Of a stretch of 64,000 bases of DNA, positions 44,030 through 52,008 are shown piece after piece. The notes under the pieces are model-generated. The model worked only from the letters and a program-made list of their open reading frames with translations, was not told the DNA's origin and made no database searches. Made by a program: the position numbers and the translations under genes. Position 1 is the first letter of the stretch. The number at the start of each line of letters is the position of its first letter. The DNA comes from Aliamphritea ceti (GTDB taxonomy: Bacteria > Pseudomonadota > Gammaproteobacteria > Pseudomonadales > Balneatricaceae), in contig NZ_AP025282.1 in assembly GCF_024347215.1 (NCBI RefSeq), positions 372,001 through 436,000 on the forward strand. Reading direction: 5' to 3'.

Positions 44030-44908
44030 ATGAACAGAAATATCAACCTGAACTGGCTGCGAACTTTTGAGGCCACTGCACGTTATCTGAGCTTTACTGC
44101 TGCCAGTAAAGAGCTGGGGCTGACGCAAACTGCGGTGAGCATTCAGATAAAGTCGCTGGAAACAAAGTTGGGGCAGAAGCTGTTCATCCGGGGGCCAAAG
44201 AGCCTGGACCTGACAGAAGTCGGCAAGGCCTATTTGCCTGCAGTACGGGAGTCTTTACGGAGCTTGTCGGTGTCTACTGACGGTCTGTTTAATCCGAATC
44301 AGGCGAATACCCTGGTGGTCAGGGCTTCGGTGGCGCTGATTGTCTGGTTAGCGCCTAAGTTGCATGATTTTAAAGCTCAGTACCCTGATGTCGGCATAAA
44401 GTTTGTCACATCCATTTGGCCGGATGGTCTGGAAATGGAAGATGTGGATATCGATATTGTGTTGGCCGCAAATAATCAGCCGCATTCAAAACTGGAAAAG
44501 TTATCAGCAGAGCGGTTGGTATCAATCAGTGGTCTTCAGGTTGCTAAAGGTATCCATAGCGAAGCTGATTTGCTGCAGTGTCAGCTGGTGCAAATTACAG
44601 GATTTGAAGATCACTGGGATCACTATTTAAGCCACTTTAACTTGCGACAGGATACCAGTGCTGTAAATCTTCAGGTTGATACTTCAGTTGCTGCCTGTGA
44701 GCTGGTGGCCTGTAATCTGGGCTGTGCTGTCGTGCTTGAACGCTTTGCGCTGGGCGCTATTGAGAGTGGCAGAGAGGTGCTCTTAAGCGGCCAGGCTGTG
44801 CCGCTTAACCAGAGTCATTATTTCTCTGCTTCTGAAACGATGAAAGTGAGTAAACCCTACACCGATGCATTCAAGGCATGGCTGCGGGATATTTTTCGGG
44901 AAGAATAA
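44030..44908 (+). CDS. LysR-family regulator, GcvA-like
   Basis: A 292-residue LysR regulator. The N-terminal HTH (NLNWLRTFEATARYLSFTAA, then ELGLTQTAVSIQIKSLETKLG) and the phrase FEATARYLSFTAA are typical of the GcvA branch. The C-terminal effector-binding domain follows from about residue 90. It is divergent from the HalD-like oxygenase and is the likely regulator of that gene. GGAGAG precedes the ATG. Confidence 0.9.
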   Translation: MNRNINLNWLRTFEATARYLSFTAASKELGLTQTAVSIQIKSLETKLGQKLFIRGPKSLDLTEVGKAYLPAVRESLRSLSVSTDGLFNPNQANTLVVRASVALIVWLAPKLHDFKAQYPDVGIKFVTSIWPDGLEMEDVDIDIVLAANNQPHSKLEKLSAERLVSISGLQVAKGIHSEADLLQCQLVQITGFEDHWDHYLSHFNLRQDTSAVNLQVDTSVAACELVACNLGCAVVLERFALGAIESGREVLLSGQAVPLNQSHYFSASETMKVSKPYTDAFKAWLRDIFREE

Positions 44909-45029
44909 GCTGTTAATAGCCCGATGTTTTTCGTTTTAATTATTTCTTGCCGAGCTGACTAGGCGGCGCATCAGATCAATGTGTCTATTGAACTGATATT
45001 TCGTTTAGATCAACCCTGTCGTGCTTTAT

Positions 45030-45914
45030 TCAGCTGATTTTTGCAGGCAGATCAAAACGGCTTTCGGCGTCTGCTGAAAGTGTTTTTAGGCTCTTAATGG
45101 CGACATCATAGAGTTCAGTTTTGTCCGCATTCTTGCGATACACTGCCGAGACTGGCTGAAGGATTTGGGGTGCGTCTTCAACCAAGTAGAATTCACCGCT
45201 TTCAATCAGGCTTTTTGCGCGCCAGGACTGTATATATACCGAGCCTTGCTTTTCTTTCAGGTATTCAATGGCCATAGTTCCCAGCCCCATAGTTACGCCC
45301 CGGGCGGTCAGAGATGGCACTAACTCGCTATGGGCAGCATGGAACCCCGGACACCAGCCTATATATACATACTGATCGCGATCCAGCGTTTCCAGGTTAC
45401 AGGGCTCGGTTGAAATCAGTACAAATTCATCATCAAACAGTTTGATAATTTCAATGTCCAACATGATGCGAGGCTGGTACATCACAGCAATATCCAGCAT
45501 GTTATCGACAATATGCTGCATCATCGACATCGAATAGTCCGCTTCAATATGCAGGGCGATGTTTGGATAACGTTTGCGCATATCAATGATCCAGCGGTTC
45601 ACCAGGGTCTCCCAGACACTGAATTGGGTCGCCAGCCGAAGGATGCCTTCATAGCCTCTGGGCAACGATAATTCCTGCTGAGCATGTCGCCAGATATCAC
45701 AGATCTGTAGTGCATATTGCTGAAATTTTATGCCTGAACTTGTCAGTTCAGCGCCAAACCGGCCCCGGGTGAAAAGCTCGACACCGAGCGACTCTTCAAG
45801 GCTTTTAATTCGGGTGCTCACCGCTGACTGAGTTATGCACAGGCTTTCGGCGCTGCGGTTAAAATTGCGACTGCTGGCAACACTCAAAAAAGTCTCAAGC
45901 TGCTGATGGTTCAT
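45030..45914 (-). CDS. LysR-family regulator
   Basis: A 294-residue LysR regulator with N-terminal HTH (QLETFLSVASSRNFNRSAES, TQSAVSTRIKSLEESLGVEL) and an effector domain. It is divergent from the manganese-type ABC importer across 366 bases. A palindrome GCAGAT-CAT-ATCTGC at 45955-45969, 41 bases upstream of its start, fits an autoregulatory LysR site. It may also influence the importer or the amidohydrolase operon, but no direct evidence links them. Confidence 0.9.
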   Translation of the reverse strand: MNHQQLETFLSVASSRNFNRSAESLCITQSAVSTRIKSLEESLGVELFTRGRFGAELTSSGIKFQQYALQICDIWRHAQQELSLPRGYEGILRLATQFSVWETLVNRWIIDMRKRYPNIALHIEADYSMSMMQHIVDNMLDIAVMYQPRIMLDIEIIKLFDDEFVLISTEPCNLETLDRDQYVYIGWCPGFHAAHSELVPSLTARGVTMGLGTMAIEYLKEKQGSVYIQSWRAKSLIESGEFYLVEDAPQILQPVSAVYRKNADKTELYDVAIKSLKTLSADAESRFDLPAKIS

Positions 45915-46280
45915 AACCCGTTACCTACTACAAAATAAATATTCAATCATTGATGCAGATCATATCTGCGCAAACAATACATTAAATTTATCTATCTTTT
46001 GAAGCGGTATATTTAGGCAATCGAAATTTTTTGTTGATGATTTGATGGCGGTGTTAAGCAAGGATTGCTGGGCTAGGTAATTTTTACCTTTAAAATCAAT
46101 GAAAAACAGATGTGGCCAGCTGCAGCGACCAGTATGAAAATGATTTTTAAGGCTAGGTATAAAATTATTCAATCAAATAAGGAGATTAATACAATATAAA
46201 TAATTCGTTTTTTTTATATAAGTCTCCGCTTTATAGTTTTGGCCATTGATAAATAAAAACAATAATGACAAGGCCACACT
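45915..46280. promoter_or_regulatory. Divergent region with LysR-type palindrome and shared leader
   Basis: The 366-base space is AT-rich with no credible gene. It holds the palindrome at 45955-45969 described for the LysR gene. Its right part (46198-46273) carries the leader shared with the amidohydrolase operon: AAATAATTCG followed by eight T bases, then GCCATTGATAAATAAAA, then ACAATAATGACA and AAGG just before the importer start codon. Confidence 0.6.
46198..46273 (+). promoter_or_regulatory. Shared promoter/leader element, copy 1
   Basis: AAATAATTCG plus a T-run starts at 46198 and AATAATGACA starts at 46261, 63 bases later. The same two blocks occur at 50400 and 50461 (61 bases apart) before the amidohydrolase gene. 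Between them GCCATTGATAAATAAAA matches GCCTTGTTAAATAAAA of the other copy with one gap and one substitution. No other part of the window has the full element. It likely contains the promoter and the operator of a common regulator. Confidence 0.65.
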
Positions 46281-47192
46281 ATGCGCGTATTCATTCGGGA
46301 AAAATTGCTACGGGTGATTTTTCTGTCTCTGTTTACCAGCCTGGCGTTTGCTCAGGAAAAGCTCAATGTAGTGACTACCACCGGAATGATTGCTGATCTG
46401 GTCGCTAATATCGGTGGTGAGCATGTGCGTATTAGCTCGCTGATGGGCAGCGGTGTTGATCCGCACTTGTATAAAGCAACGCAGGGTGATGTCAGTAAAT
46501 TACTCAATGCTGATCTGATTATTTATAACGGCCTGCATCTGGAAGGCAAGATGCAGGATATTTTCACTAAGCTTTCCCGGCAAAAAGCTGTGTATGCGTT
46601 GGCGGATGGGATCGACCGGAATGGTTTGCTGGAGTCGGCGGATTATGTGGATCTGCCTGATCCTCATATCTGGTTTGATGTGCAGCTATGGCGTGAGGCT
46701 GCTGAGTATGTGGCTGGTATTCTAAGCCAGCAATTACCTCAGCATCAGGCTGTAATTGCGGCGAATCATAAAGCTTACAGCCAGCAATTGGTGGAGTTAG
46801 ATGACTGGGTACGTGACAGTGTTTTTAGAATACCGCCTTCTCAGCGGGTACTGGTCACTGCTCACGATGCCTTCGGATATTTCGCCCGCGCTTATGATGT
46901 GGAGGTAAAAGCGTTACAGGGGGTTAATACGGCAAGTGAGTTTGGCCTTCATGATCTGAAAAAGATCCGTGAAGTGATCATTACCCGGCAGATAAAAGCT
47001 GTATTTATTGAATCCAGCGTACCGCGTAAGTTTATTCAGTCCTTACAGGAAGGGTTACTGGCAAAAGGCTATCCCATTGTCATTGGTGGCGAGCTTTTTT
47101 CTGATGCTATGGGGCCCGCAGGCACAGAAGAAGGCACTTATGTTGGAATGGTAAAACATAATGTTAATACCATTGTGGAGGCTTTGTTATGA
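46281..47192 (+). CDS. Metal ABC transporter binding protein, manganese type
   Basis: A 303-residue secreted protein of the cluster A-I (TroA/MntC/PsaA) family. A signal peptide (LLRVIFLSLFTSLAFA) precedes the mature EKLNVVTTTGMIADLV. The four metal ligands are visible: His in GVDPHLYKA, His in LPDPHIWFD, Glu in VFIESSVPRK and Asp in GGELFSDAMGP. The Glu at the third position is the pattern of manganese/iron binders, whereas zinc binders have His, so manganese is the best guess. First gene of a four-gene importer operon; it overlaps the ATPase gene by 4 bases. Confidence 0.9.
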   Translation: MRVFIREKLLRVIFLSLFTSLAFAQEKLNVVTTTGMIADLVANIGGEHVRISSLMGSGVDPHLYKATQGDVSKLLNADLIIYNGLHLEGKMQDIFTKLSRQKAVYALADGIDRNGLLESADYVDLPDPHIWFDVQLWREAAEYVAGILSQQLPQHQAVIAANHKAYSQQLVELDDWVRDSVFRIPPSQRVLVTAHDAFGYFARAYDVEVKALQGVNTASEFGLHDLKKIREVIITRQIKAVFIESSVPRKFIQSLQEGLLAKGYPIVIGGELFSDAMGPAGTEEGTYVGMVKHNVNTIVEALL

Positions 47193-47983
47193 GTCGTGCC
47201 AAGCTGACGCCGTTACAAACCGGCCGCAAAAAGAATGCTCTGCAGGTAACGGATCTTTCAATTCACTATCAGCAAAAGCCGGTGTTGTCTGATACCAGCT
47301 TTGTCATTCCTGAAGGTAAGTCTGTGGCTATTATTGGTCCTAATGGTGCGGGCAAATCAACGTTGCTAAAAGGCATGCTGAATCTTATTCCCAAGACATC
47401 CGGAAAGGTGAGTTTTTTTGGTGATCAGCTAAAAAATAAACGTCTGGCAGTCGCTTATGTACCACAGCGGGAAGAGATTGACTGGGATTTTCCTATTAAC
47501 GTTTTCGATGTAGTGCTGATGGGGCGGTATGGCAAGTTGTCGCTGTTCAGCCGTCCCCGGGCTGAAGATAAGGCCATTGCTATGCAGGCACTGCAGCAAG
47601 TCGGCATGCAGGAGTTTTCCCAGCGTCAGATCAGTGAGTTGTCCGGAGGCCAGCAGCAGCGGGTGTTTCTTGCCAGAGCGCTGGCGCAGCATGCCAGTAT
47701 TTATCTGCTGGATGAACCTTTTGCAGGGGTCGATATTGCCACAGAGAAAGCCATCATTGCTTTGTTCAGAGAGCTGCAGACGGCAGGTAAAACTGTTATT
47801 TGCGTGCATCACGACCTGAATACAGTACCGGATTATTTTGACTGGGCGCTAATGATCAACGCGCGATTAGTTGCCGCTGGTCCTACTGCTGAAGTGTTTA
47901 CTCCGGAAAACCTGGATAAAACGTATAACGGTCGCCTGTCACTGTTAACCGAAGTTACCGAACGTTTGCATAAAGCGGGTTAA
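47189..47983 (+). CDS. Metal ABC transporter ATP-binding protein
   Basis: A 264-residue ATPase energising the metal importer. Walker A is GPNGAGKSTLLKGML, the Q-loop is AYVPQREEIDWDFP (typical of metal importers), the signature is LSGGQQQRVFLARALAQ and Walker B is YLLDEPFAGVD. It overlaps the binding-protein gene by 4 bases (ATGA) and is followed 15 bases later by the first permease. Confidence 0.93.
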   Translation: MSRAKLTPLQTGRKKNALQVTDLSIHYQQKPVLSDTSFVIPEGKSVAIIGPNGAGKSTLLKGMLNLIPKTSGKVSFFGDQLKNKRLAVAYVPQREEIDWDFPINVFDVVLMGRYGKLSLFSRPRAEDKAIAMQALQQVGMQEFSQRQISELSGGQQQRVFLARALAQHASIYLLDEPFAGVDIATEKAIIALFRELQTAGKTVICVHHDLNTVPDYFDWALMINARLVAAGPTAEVFTPENLDKTYNGRLSLLTEVTERLHKAG

Positions 47984-47998
47984 CCTGGAGACACGACT

Positions 47999-49318
47999 AT
48001 GCTGGAGCCCTTTCTGGAATTCTGGAGCCTTTCTGATCCAAATGTTGTCTGGGTACTCAGCGGTGCAGTATTGCTTGGCTCCAGCACTGGAGTAATTGGC
48101 AGTTTTCTGTTTTTCCGTAAGCATTCATTGATTGGTGATGCACTTGCACATGCTGCATTGCCGGGGGTTATGAGTGCCTTTATTTTATTTCAGAGCCGTG
48201 ATCCGCTGGTGATTCTGGGGGGCGCAGTTGTCAGTAGTTTCATCGGTTTCTTTTTCATTGATTACATGAATAAGCACACCAAAATTAAAGAAGACTCGGC
48301 GCTGGCGATCGTGCTTTCGCTGTTTTTTGCGATTGGTATTTTCGAACTGACTTATATTCAGAAGTTGGATATTGCGGCTAAAAGCGGTCTCGACAAAATC
48401 CTTTTTGGCCAGGCTGCGGCACTGGTTCGGGCAGACGTCATTGTGCTTGGTATTGCAGGGTTACTGTCCTTGGCGATTGTAGTGTTGTTTTACGATAAGT
48501 TGCGGCTGATAACGCTTGATCGGCAATTTGCCCGGGCCATTGGGATGAATGTGCTGTTTTATGATCTGCTACTGACGTTTGCGGTGGTGCTGTCAGTGGT
48601 AATTGGATTGCAGATTTTTGGTGTTGTGCTGATGGCTGCTGCATTGTTATTTCCGGTGGCGGCCGGGCGCTACTGGAGTGACAGCCTGCCGTGGATTCTG
48701 GCTTTGTGTGGCATTATCGGCGCTACATCCGGCGCTGTGAGTGCAAATATATCTTATCTGGCGCCGCAAATGCCTACAGGGCCATGGATGGTGATTATCC
48801 TGTCACTGATCTTTCTTCTTTCTTTATGTTTCGCGCCTCATCGCGGCGTTATTAGCCGTTATCTGAAAAACCGGCGGCGTAACCAGCGTATTAACGATGA
48901 AAACTTATTACGCAGCTTTTATGTGATAGGTGAGCGACGTAATGATTTTGTGCGGGCGATTGCACCGGAGCAAATTCTTAGTGTCCGCAATATGAGCGGC
49001 TGGATACTTCATGAGTCGATCAGGCGCATGCAACGTAAGCGGATGATTGAACACGATAACTTTCATTACAGACTGACAACCAAAGGCCTGCGAGAAGCCG
49101 AAAAAATTACCCGTTACCATCGACTCTGGGAGCTCTACTTAACGCGCCAGGCCAATGTTGCACCAAATATGGTGCATGACAGCGCGGAAGATGTAGAGCA
49201 TTTACTGACGCCTGAGCTGGAGCAGCGTATTAGTCAGGAGCTGGGTAATCCGCAAAATGATCCGCATGGCCGGACGATTCCTAATCACCAACTGGTAGCC
49301 GGAGAGCAAAGCCGATGA
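47999..49318 (+). CDS. Metal ABC transporter permease fused to a DtxR/MntR-like domain
   Basis: A 439-residue protein of two parts. Residues 1 to about 285 form an ABC-3 metal permease with eight or nine membrane helices (GSFLFFRKHSLIGDALAHAA is the family signature). From about 295 to 430 there is a soluble domain: a winged-helix region (SGWILHESIRRMQRKRMIEH, YRLTTKGLREAEK) followed by a DtxR-like metal domain (HRLWELYL, VHDSAEDVEHLLTPELEQRI, DPHGRTIP). DtxR/MntR repressors carry metal ligands in just these positions, so the domain may sense metal and gate the transporter from the cytoplasm. It overlaps the next permease gene by 4 bases. Confidence 0.88.
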   Translation: MLEPFLEFWSLSDPNVVWVLSGAVLLGSSTGVIGSFLFFRKHSLIGDALAHAALPGVMSAFILFQSRDPLVILGGAVVSSFIGFFFIDYMNKHTKIKEDSALAIVLSLFFAIGIFELTYIQKLDIAAKSGLDKILFGQAAALVRADVIVLGIAGLLSLAIVVLFYDKLRLITLDRQFARAIGMNVLFYDLLLTFAVVLSVVIGLQIFGVVLMAAALLFPVAAGRYWSDSLPWILALCGIIGATSGAVSANISYLAPQMPTGPWMVIILSLIFLLSLCFAPHRGVISRYLKNRRRNQRINDENLLRSFYVIGERRNDFVRAIAPEQILSVRNMSGWILHESIRRMQRKRMIEHDNFHYRLTTKGLREAEKITRYHRLWELYLTRQANVAPNMVHDSAEDVEHLLTPELEQRISQELGNPQNDPHGRTIPNHQLVAGEQSR

Positions 49319-50205
49319 CCCATGAATTATGGATTTTTCTCATTGCCAGTCTGATGGCGACTAGCTGTGCGCTGGTAGGGTCGTTAATGGTGTTACGTAG
49401 AATGGCGATGATTGGCGATGCCCTGAGTCATACTGTTTTGTTGGGTTTGGTACTTGCCTTTATGCTGACCGGTGAACGCTCTCTTACGGTCATGTTTGTC
49501 GGTGCGACTGTGGTGGGGTTAGTGACGGTGTTTCTAACTGACTTGCTGAACCGAATGGGTAAGCTGCAGAAAGATGCCTGCATTGGTATAGTTTTTACTT
49601 TTCTGTTTGCGTTAGCGATCATTCTTATTTCTGCGTACACCGGTGAAATAGATATTGATCAGGAGCACCTTCTTTATGGCGAGATCGCTTTCGCACCTTT
49701 TGATACATTTGAGTGGCAGGGGCAGGATGTAGGCCCGCGGGCTTTTTGGTCGCTACTGTTTGTGACTGTGGCGAATCTGCTGTTTATCGTTATCGGCTAT
49801 CGGCATCTGCAAACAGTTGCCTTTAATGCGAGCCTGGCTACCGCGTTAGGGATGAGTGTTAATCTGATTCACTATGCACTGACAACAATGGTGTCGCTCA
49901 CGACAGTCGCTTCCTTTGAAGCGGTGGGTGCTATTTTAGTGGTGGCTATGCTGGTTATACCGGCTAATACCGCTTATCTGTTTTGTCGTTCAATACAGGG
50001 GATGCTCATTTGGTCGGTTATTTTTGCTATTGCTGCGTCGATTAGCGGCTATTACCTGGCGGTATGGGCCGATGCTTCAATTTCGGCGGCAATTGCGATG
50101 ATGTCTGGTTTTATATTTATTCTGATATTAATAACGGTCGGTCCTGAATCTGTTATCCAGAAAATAAAATTTCGCTTTGGTTTAAATAGAATGAATCTCT
50201 CATAG
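49315..50205 (+). CDS. Metal ABC transporter permease
   Basis: A 296-residue ABC-3 family permease with about eight helices. The family signature is LRRMAMIGDALSHTVLLGLV; the helix VASFEAVGAILVVAMLVIPA matches the substrate-path helix. It completes the importer as the second permease of a heterodimer. Unlike its partner it has no extra C-terminal domain. Last gene of the operon; a hairpin follows at 50240-50271. Confidence 0.92.
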   Translation: MTHELWIFLIASLMATSCALVGSLMVLRRMAMIGDALSHTVLLGLVLAFMLTGERSLTVMFVGATVVGLVTVFLTDLLNRMGKLQKDACIGIVFTFLFALAIILISAYTGEIDIDQEHLLYGEIAFAPFDTFEWQGQDVGPRAFWSLLFVTVANLLFIVIGYRHLQTVAFNASLATALGMSVNLIHYALTTMVSLTTVASFEAVGAILVVAMLVIPANTAYLFCRSIQGMLIWSVIFAIAASISGYYLAVWADASISAAIAMMSGFIFILILITVGPESVIQKIKFRFGLNRMNLS

Positions 50206-50239
50206 CGATACAGTGTTTCTTATATTAATCAGAAATATA

Positions 50240-50271
50240 AAAACTACTCGTTTAATTTATACGAGGGTTTT
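50240..50271 (+). terminator. Hairpin after the metal-importer operon
   Basis: Inner arms CTCGT and ACGAG around a 9-base loop, with outer arms AAAAC and GTTTT and a small internal loop. It lies 35 bases after the permease stop. The stem is AT-rich, but the A-tract/T-tract pair fits a modest intrinsic terminator. Confidence 0.45.
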
Positions 50272-50399
50272 CGCACGTCAAAAATAAAATAAATTCTCAA
50301 TAAAAGTATTTAAAATCAATATCTTATGTTTTGTTGCTGTTCTCGGTATTGGTTTTGGTATTGTTTGTTTTTAATCTTGTTTTGCTGTTAATAAGATAG

Positions 50400-50472
50400 A
50401 AATAATTCGTTTTTTTAATCGATTAAAAAAACCTAAGATCGCCTTGTTAAATAAAACAACAATAATGACAGG
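50400..50472 (+). promoter_or_regulatory. Shared promoter/leader element, copy 2, with a palindrome
   Basis: AAATAATTCG plus seven T bases starts at 50400 and AATAATGACA starts at 50461, matching the element at 46198. The T-run is part of a perfect 24-base palindrome at 50409-50432 (left arm GTTTTTTTAATC, zero spacer) that copy 1 lacks. GCCTTGTTAAATAAAA and ACAATAATGACAGG follow, leading into AGGAG and the amidohydrolase ATG at 50482. It should hold the promoter of the amidohydrolase operon. Confidence 0.65.
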
Positions 50473-50481
50473 AGATTAAAA

Positions 50482-51564
50482 ATGATCATCGATGTCGATT
50501 GCCACAACTATTGGAGCAGTGCTGAAGTACTGTTGCCATATATGGATAAACATCACCGTGATTACTTTGTTCGCGGTGAACAGCCAGGCCCTCGCGGGGC
50601 TTTTCCTCACGGTCATCGTCCGTGGTTACATCCGGAAGGCTTTAAGCGTGCAGATATCAATCCAATGAAGGAAGAAGATAACTACACAATTATGAAGGCC
50701 AAGCATCTTGATCATTATAAGATCGATTACGCGGTGCTGACCGGCGATGAAGCGATAGAAGCCTCTACTTTGGCTAACCCGCATTATGCGTCAGCACTGG
50801 TACGTGCTTACAACGATTACCAGGTTGAAGAGTGGTTGCCACGTGATGAGCGTTTTGTCGGTTCTATCGTCATCGCGCCGCAGGATCCACACATGGCCGC
50901 GGCAGAAATTCGTCGCCTTGGCCATCATCCTCGCATGGTTCAGGTGCTGGCTTCTCATGGTGCGACTCGCCCATACGGCGATCCGTTCTACCATCCGATA
51001 TATGAAGCTTGTGCTGAAGTTGGTTTGCCGTTTGCCATTCATTTGGGTGGCCAGGGGGGGATTAACTCCAACCCGATTGGTGCAGGTCCTACGACGTATT
51101 TCTGGGAAACACACGCTATTTTGCCGCAAAGCGCGATGACCCACATGGCAAGCATGATTGCTCAGGGTGTATTCGAAAAGTGGCCAAGCCTGTACTTCGT
51201 TATCATCGAATGTGGTGTTGCCTGGGTGCCAAGCGTGTTGTGGCGTCTTGATGCAAACTACAAGGCATTGCGTAAGGAAACACCGTGGCTGAAACGTTTG
51301 CCCAGCGAATATTTTAAGGATCACATCCGCTTCACGACTCAGCCGCTGGAGCGTCCGGATAACCTGGAACACTTATGGTCGGTGCTGGAAGCAATGGACG
51401 GAGAAAACACACTGATGTTTGCTTCAGATTATCCGCACTGGGATTACGATGACATCAACAATCTGCATATCCCACCGGCCTGGAGGGAAAAAATTCTTGG
51501 CGGTAATGCCATGCAGGTTTACCAGCGATTGCAGGCTCTGGAAGCCAGTAAAAAAGCAGCTTAA
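50482..51564 (+). CDS. Amidohydrolase-2 family enzyme (ACMSD-like)
   Basis: A 360-residue TIM-barrel metal enzyme. Metal ligands are suggested by DCH at residues 6-8 (MIIDVDCHNYW), His187 in FAIHLGGQGG and Asp316 in MFASDYPHWD. The family includes decarboxylases of aromatic and muconate-type acids, some manganese- and some zinc-dependent, as well as hydrolases. The substrate is unknown. AGGAG precedes the ATG, and the Rieske gene follows after 9 bases. The promoter is shared with a manganese-type importer, so a manganese-dependent enzyme is an attractive hypothesis. Confidence 0.85.
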   Translation: MIIDVDCHNYWSSAEVLLPYMDKHHRDYFVRGEQPGPRGAFPHGHRPWLHPEGFKRADINPMKEEDNYTIMKAKHLDHYKIDYAVLTGDEAIEASTLANPHYASALVRAYNDYQVEEWLPRDERFVGSIVIAPQDPHMAAAEIRRLGHHPRMVQVLASHGATRPYGDPFYHPIYEACAEVGLPFAIHLGGQGGINSNPIGAGPTTYFWETHAILPQSAMTHMASMIAQGVFEKWPSLYFVIIECGVAWVPSVLWRLDANYKALRKETPWLKRLPSEYFKDHIRFTTQPLERPDNLEHLWSVLEAMDGENTLMFASDYPHWDYDDINNLHIPPAWREKILGGNAMQVYQRLQALEASKKAA

Positions 51565-51573
51565 GGAGTCATC

Positions 51574-51930
51574 ATGTCTGATAACAAACATCTGGTTTGT
51601 AAAACCAACGAAGTATCTCCGGGCAATCAGAAGATTGTTCAGGTAGGCCGAATGAGCATTGGTATTTTTAATATCGATGACGGATACCATGCCATGCTCA
51701 ACGTTTGCCCTCACCAGGGAGCTGCATTGTGTGAAGGTCCTGTTTGCGGTACTTCAGCGCAGACGGATAAAGCAGAATTTATCTACTGCAAAGACGAAGC
51801 ACTGGTTCGTTGCGCCTGGCATGGCTGGGAATTCGACATTAAATCTGGCGAGTTTCTGGTTGATCCGAACATCAAGGCAAAGACTTTTCCGGTCAGCGTT
51901 GATGGCGACGATATTTATGTCCACATGTAA
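51574..51930 (+). CDS. Single-domain Rieske [2Fe-2S] protein
   Basis: A 118-residue ferredoxin-like protein. The Rieske ligands are Cys45 and His47 (NVCPHQGAAL) and Cys80 and His83 (RCAWHGWEFD). The spacing between the two motifs is 32 residues, longer than the usual 15-17, and holds three extra Cys (CEGPVC, YCKDE). It should carry single electrons between a reductase and an unknown acceptor. It is in operon with the amidohydrolase and is followed by a terminator-like hairpin before the reductase gene. Confidence 0.88.
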   Translation: MSDNKHLVCKTNEVSPGNQKIVQVGRMSIGIFNIDDGYHAMLNVCPHQGAALCEGPVCGTSAQTDKAEFIYCKDEALVRCAWHGWEFDIKSGEFLVDPNIKAKTFPVSVDGDDIYVHM

Positions 51931-51958
51931 TTAAACAGCCGGACCAGACCCGATATGG

Positions 51959-51976
51959 ACCCGGCACATGCCGGGT
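51959..51976 (+). terminator. Terminator-like hairpin inside the operon
   Basis: Perfect arms ACCCGGCA and TGCCGGGT with a CA loop, then TTCATATTTTATTTT. It sits between the Rieske stop and the reductase start (52009). It probably lowers expression of the reductase relative to the first two genes rather than ending the operon. Confidence 0.6.
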
Positions 51977-52008
51977 TCATATTTTATTTTGATTAAACAG
52001 GTGCTCTG

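Noticed and set aside
45960..46172. 70-residue ORF between LysR and the metal importer
   Set aside because: AT-rich, no ribosome-binding site, no family look, and it lies in a promoter region.
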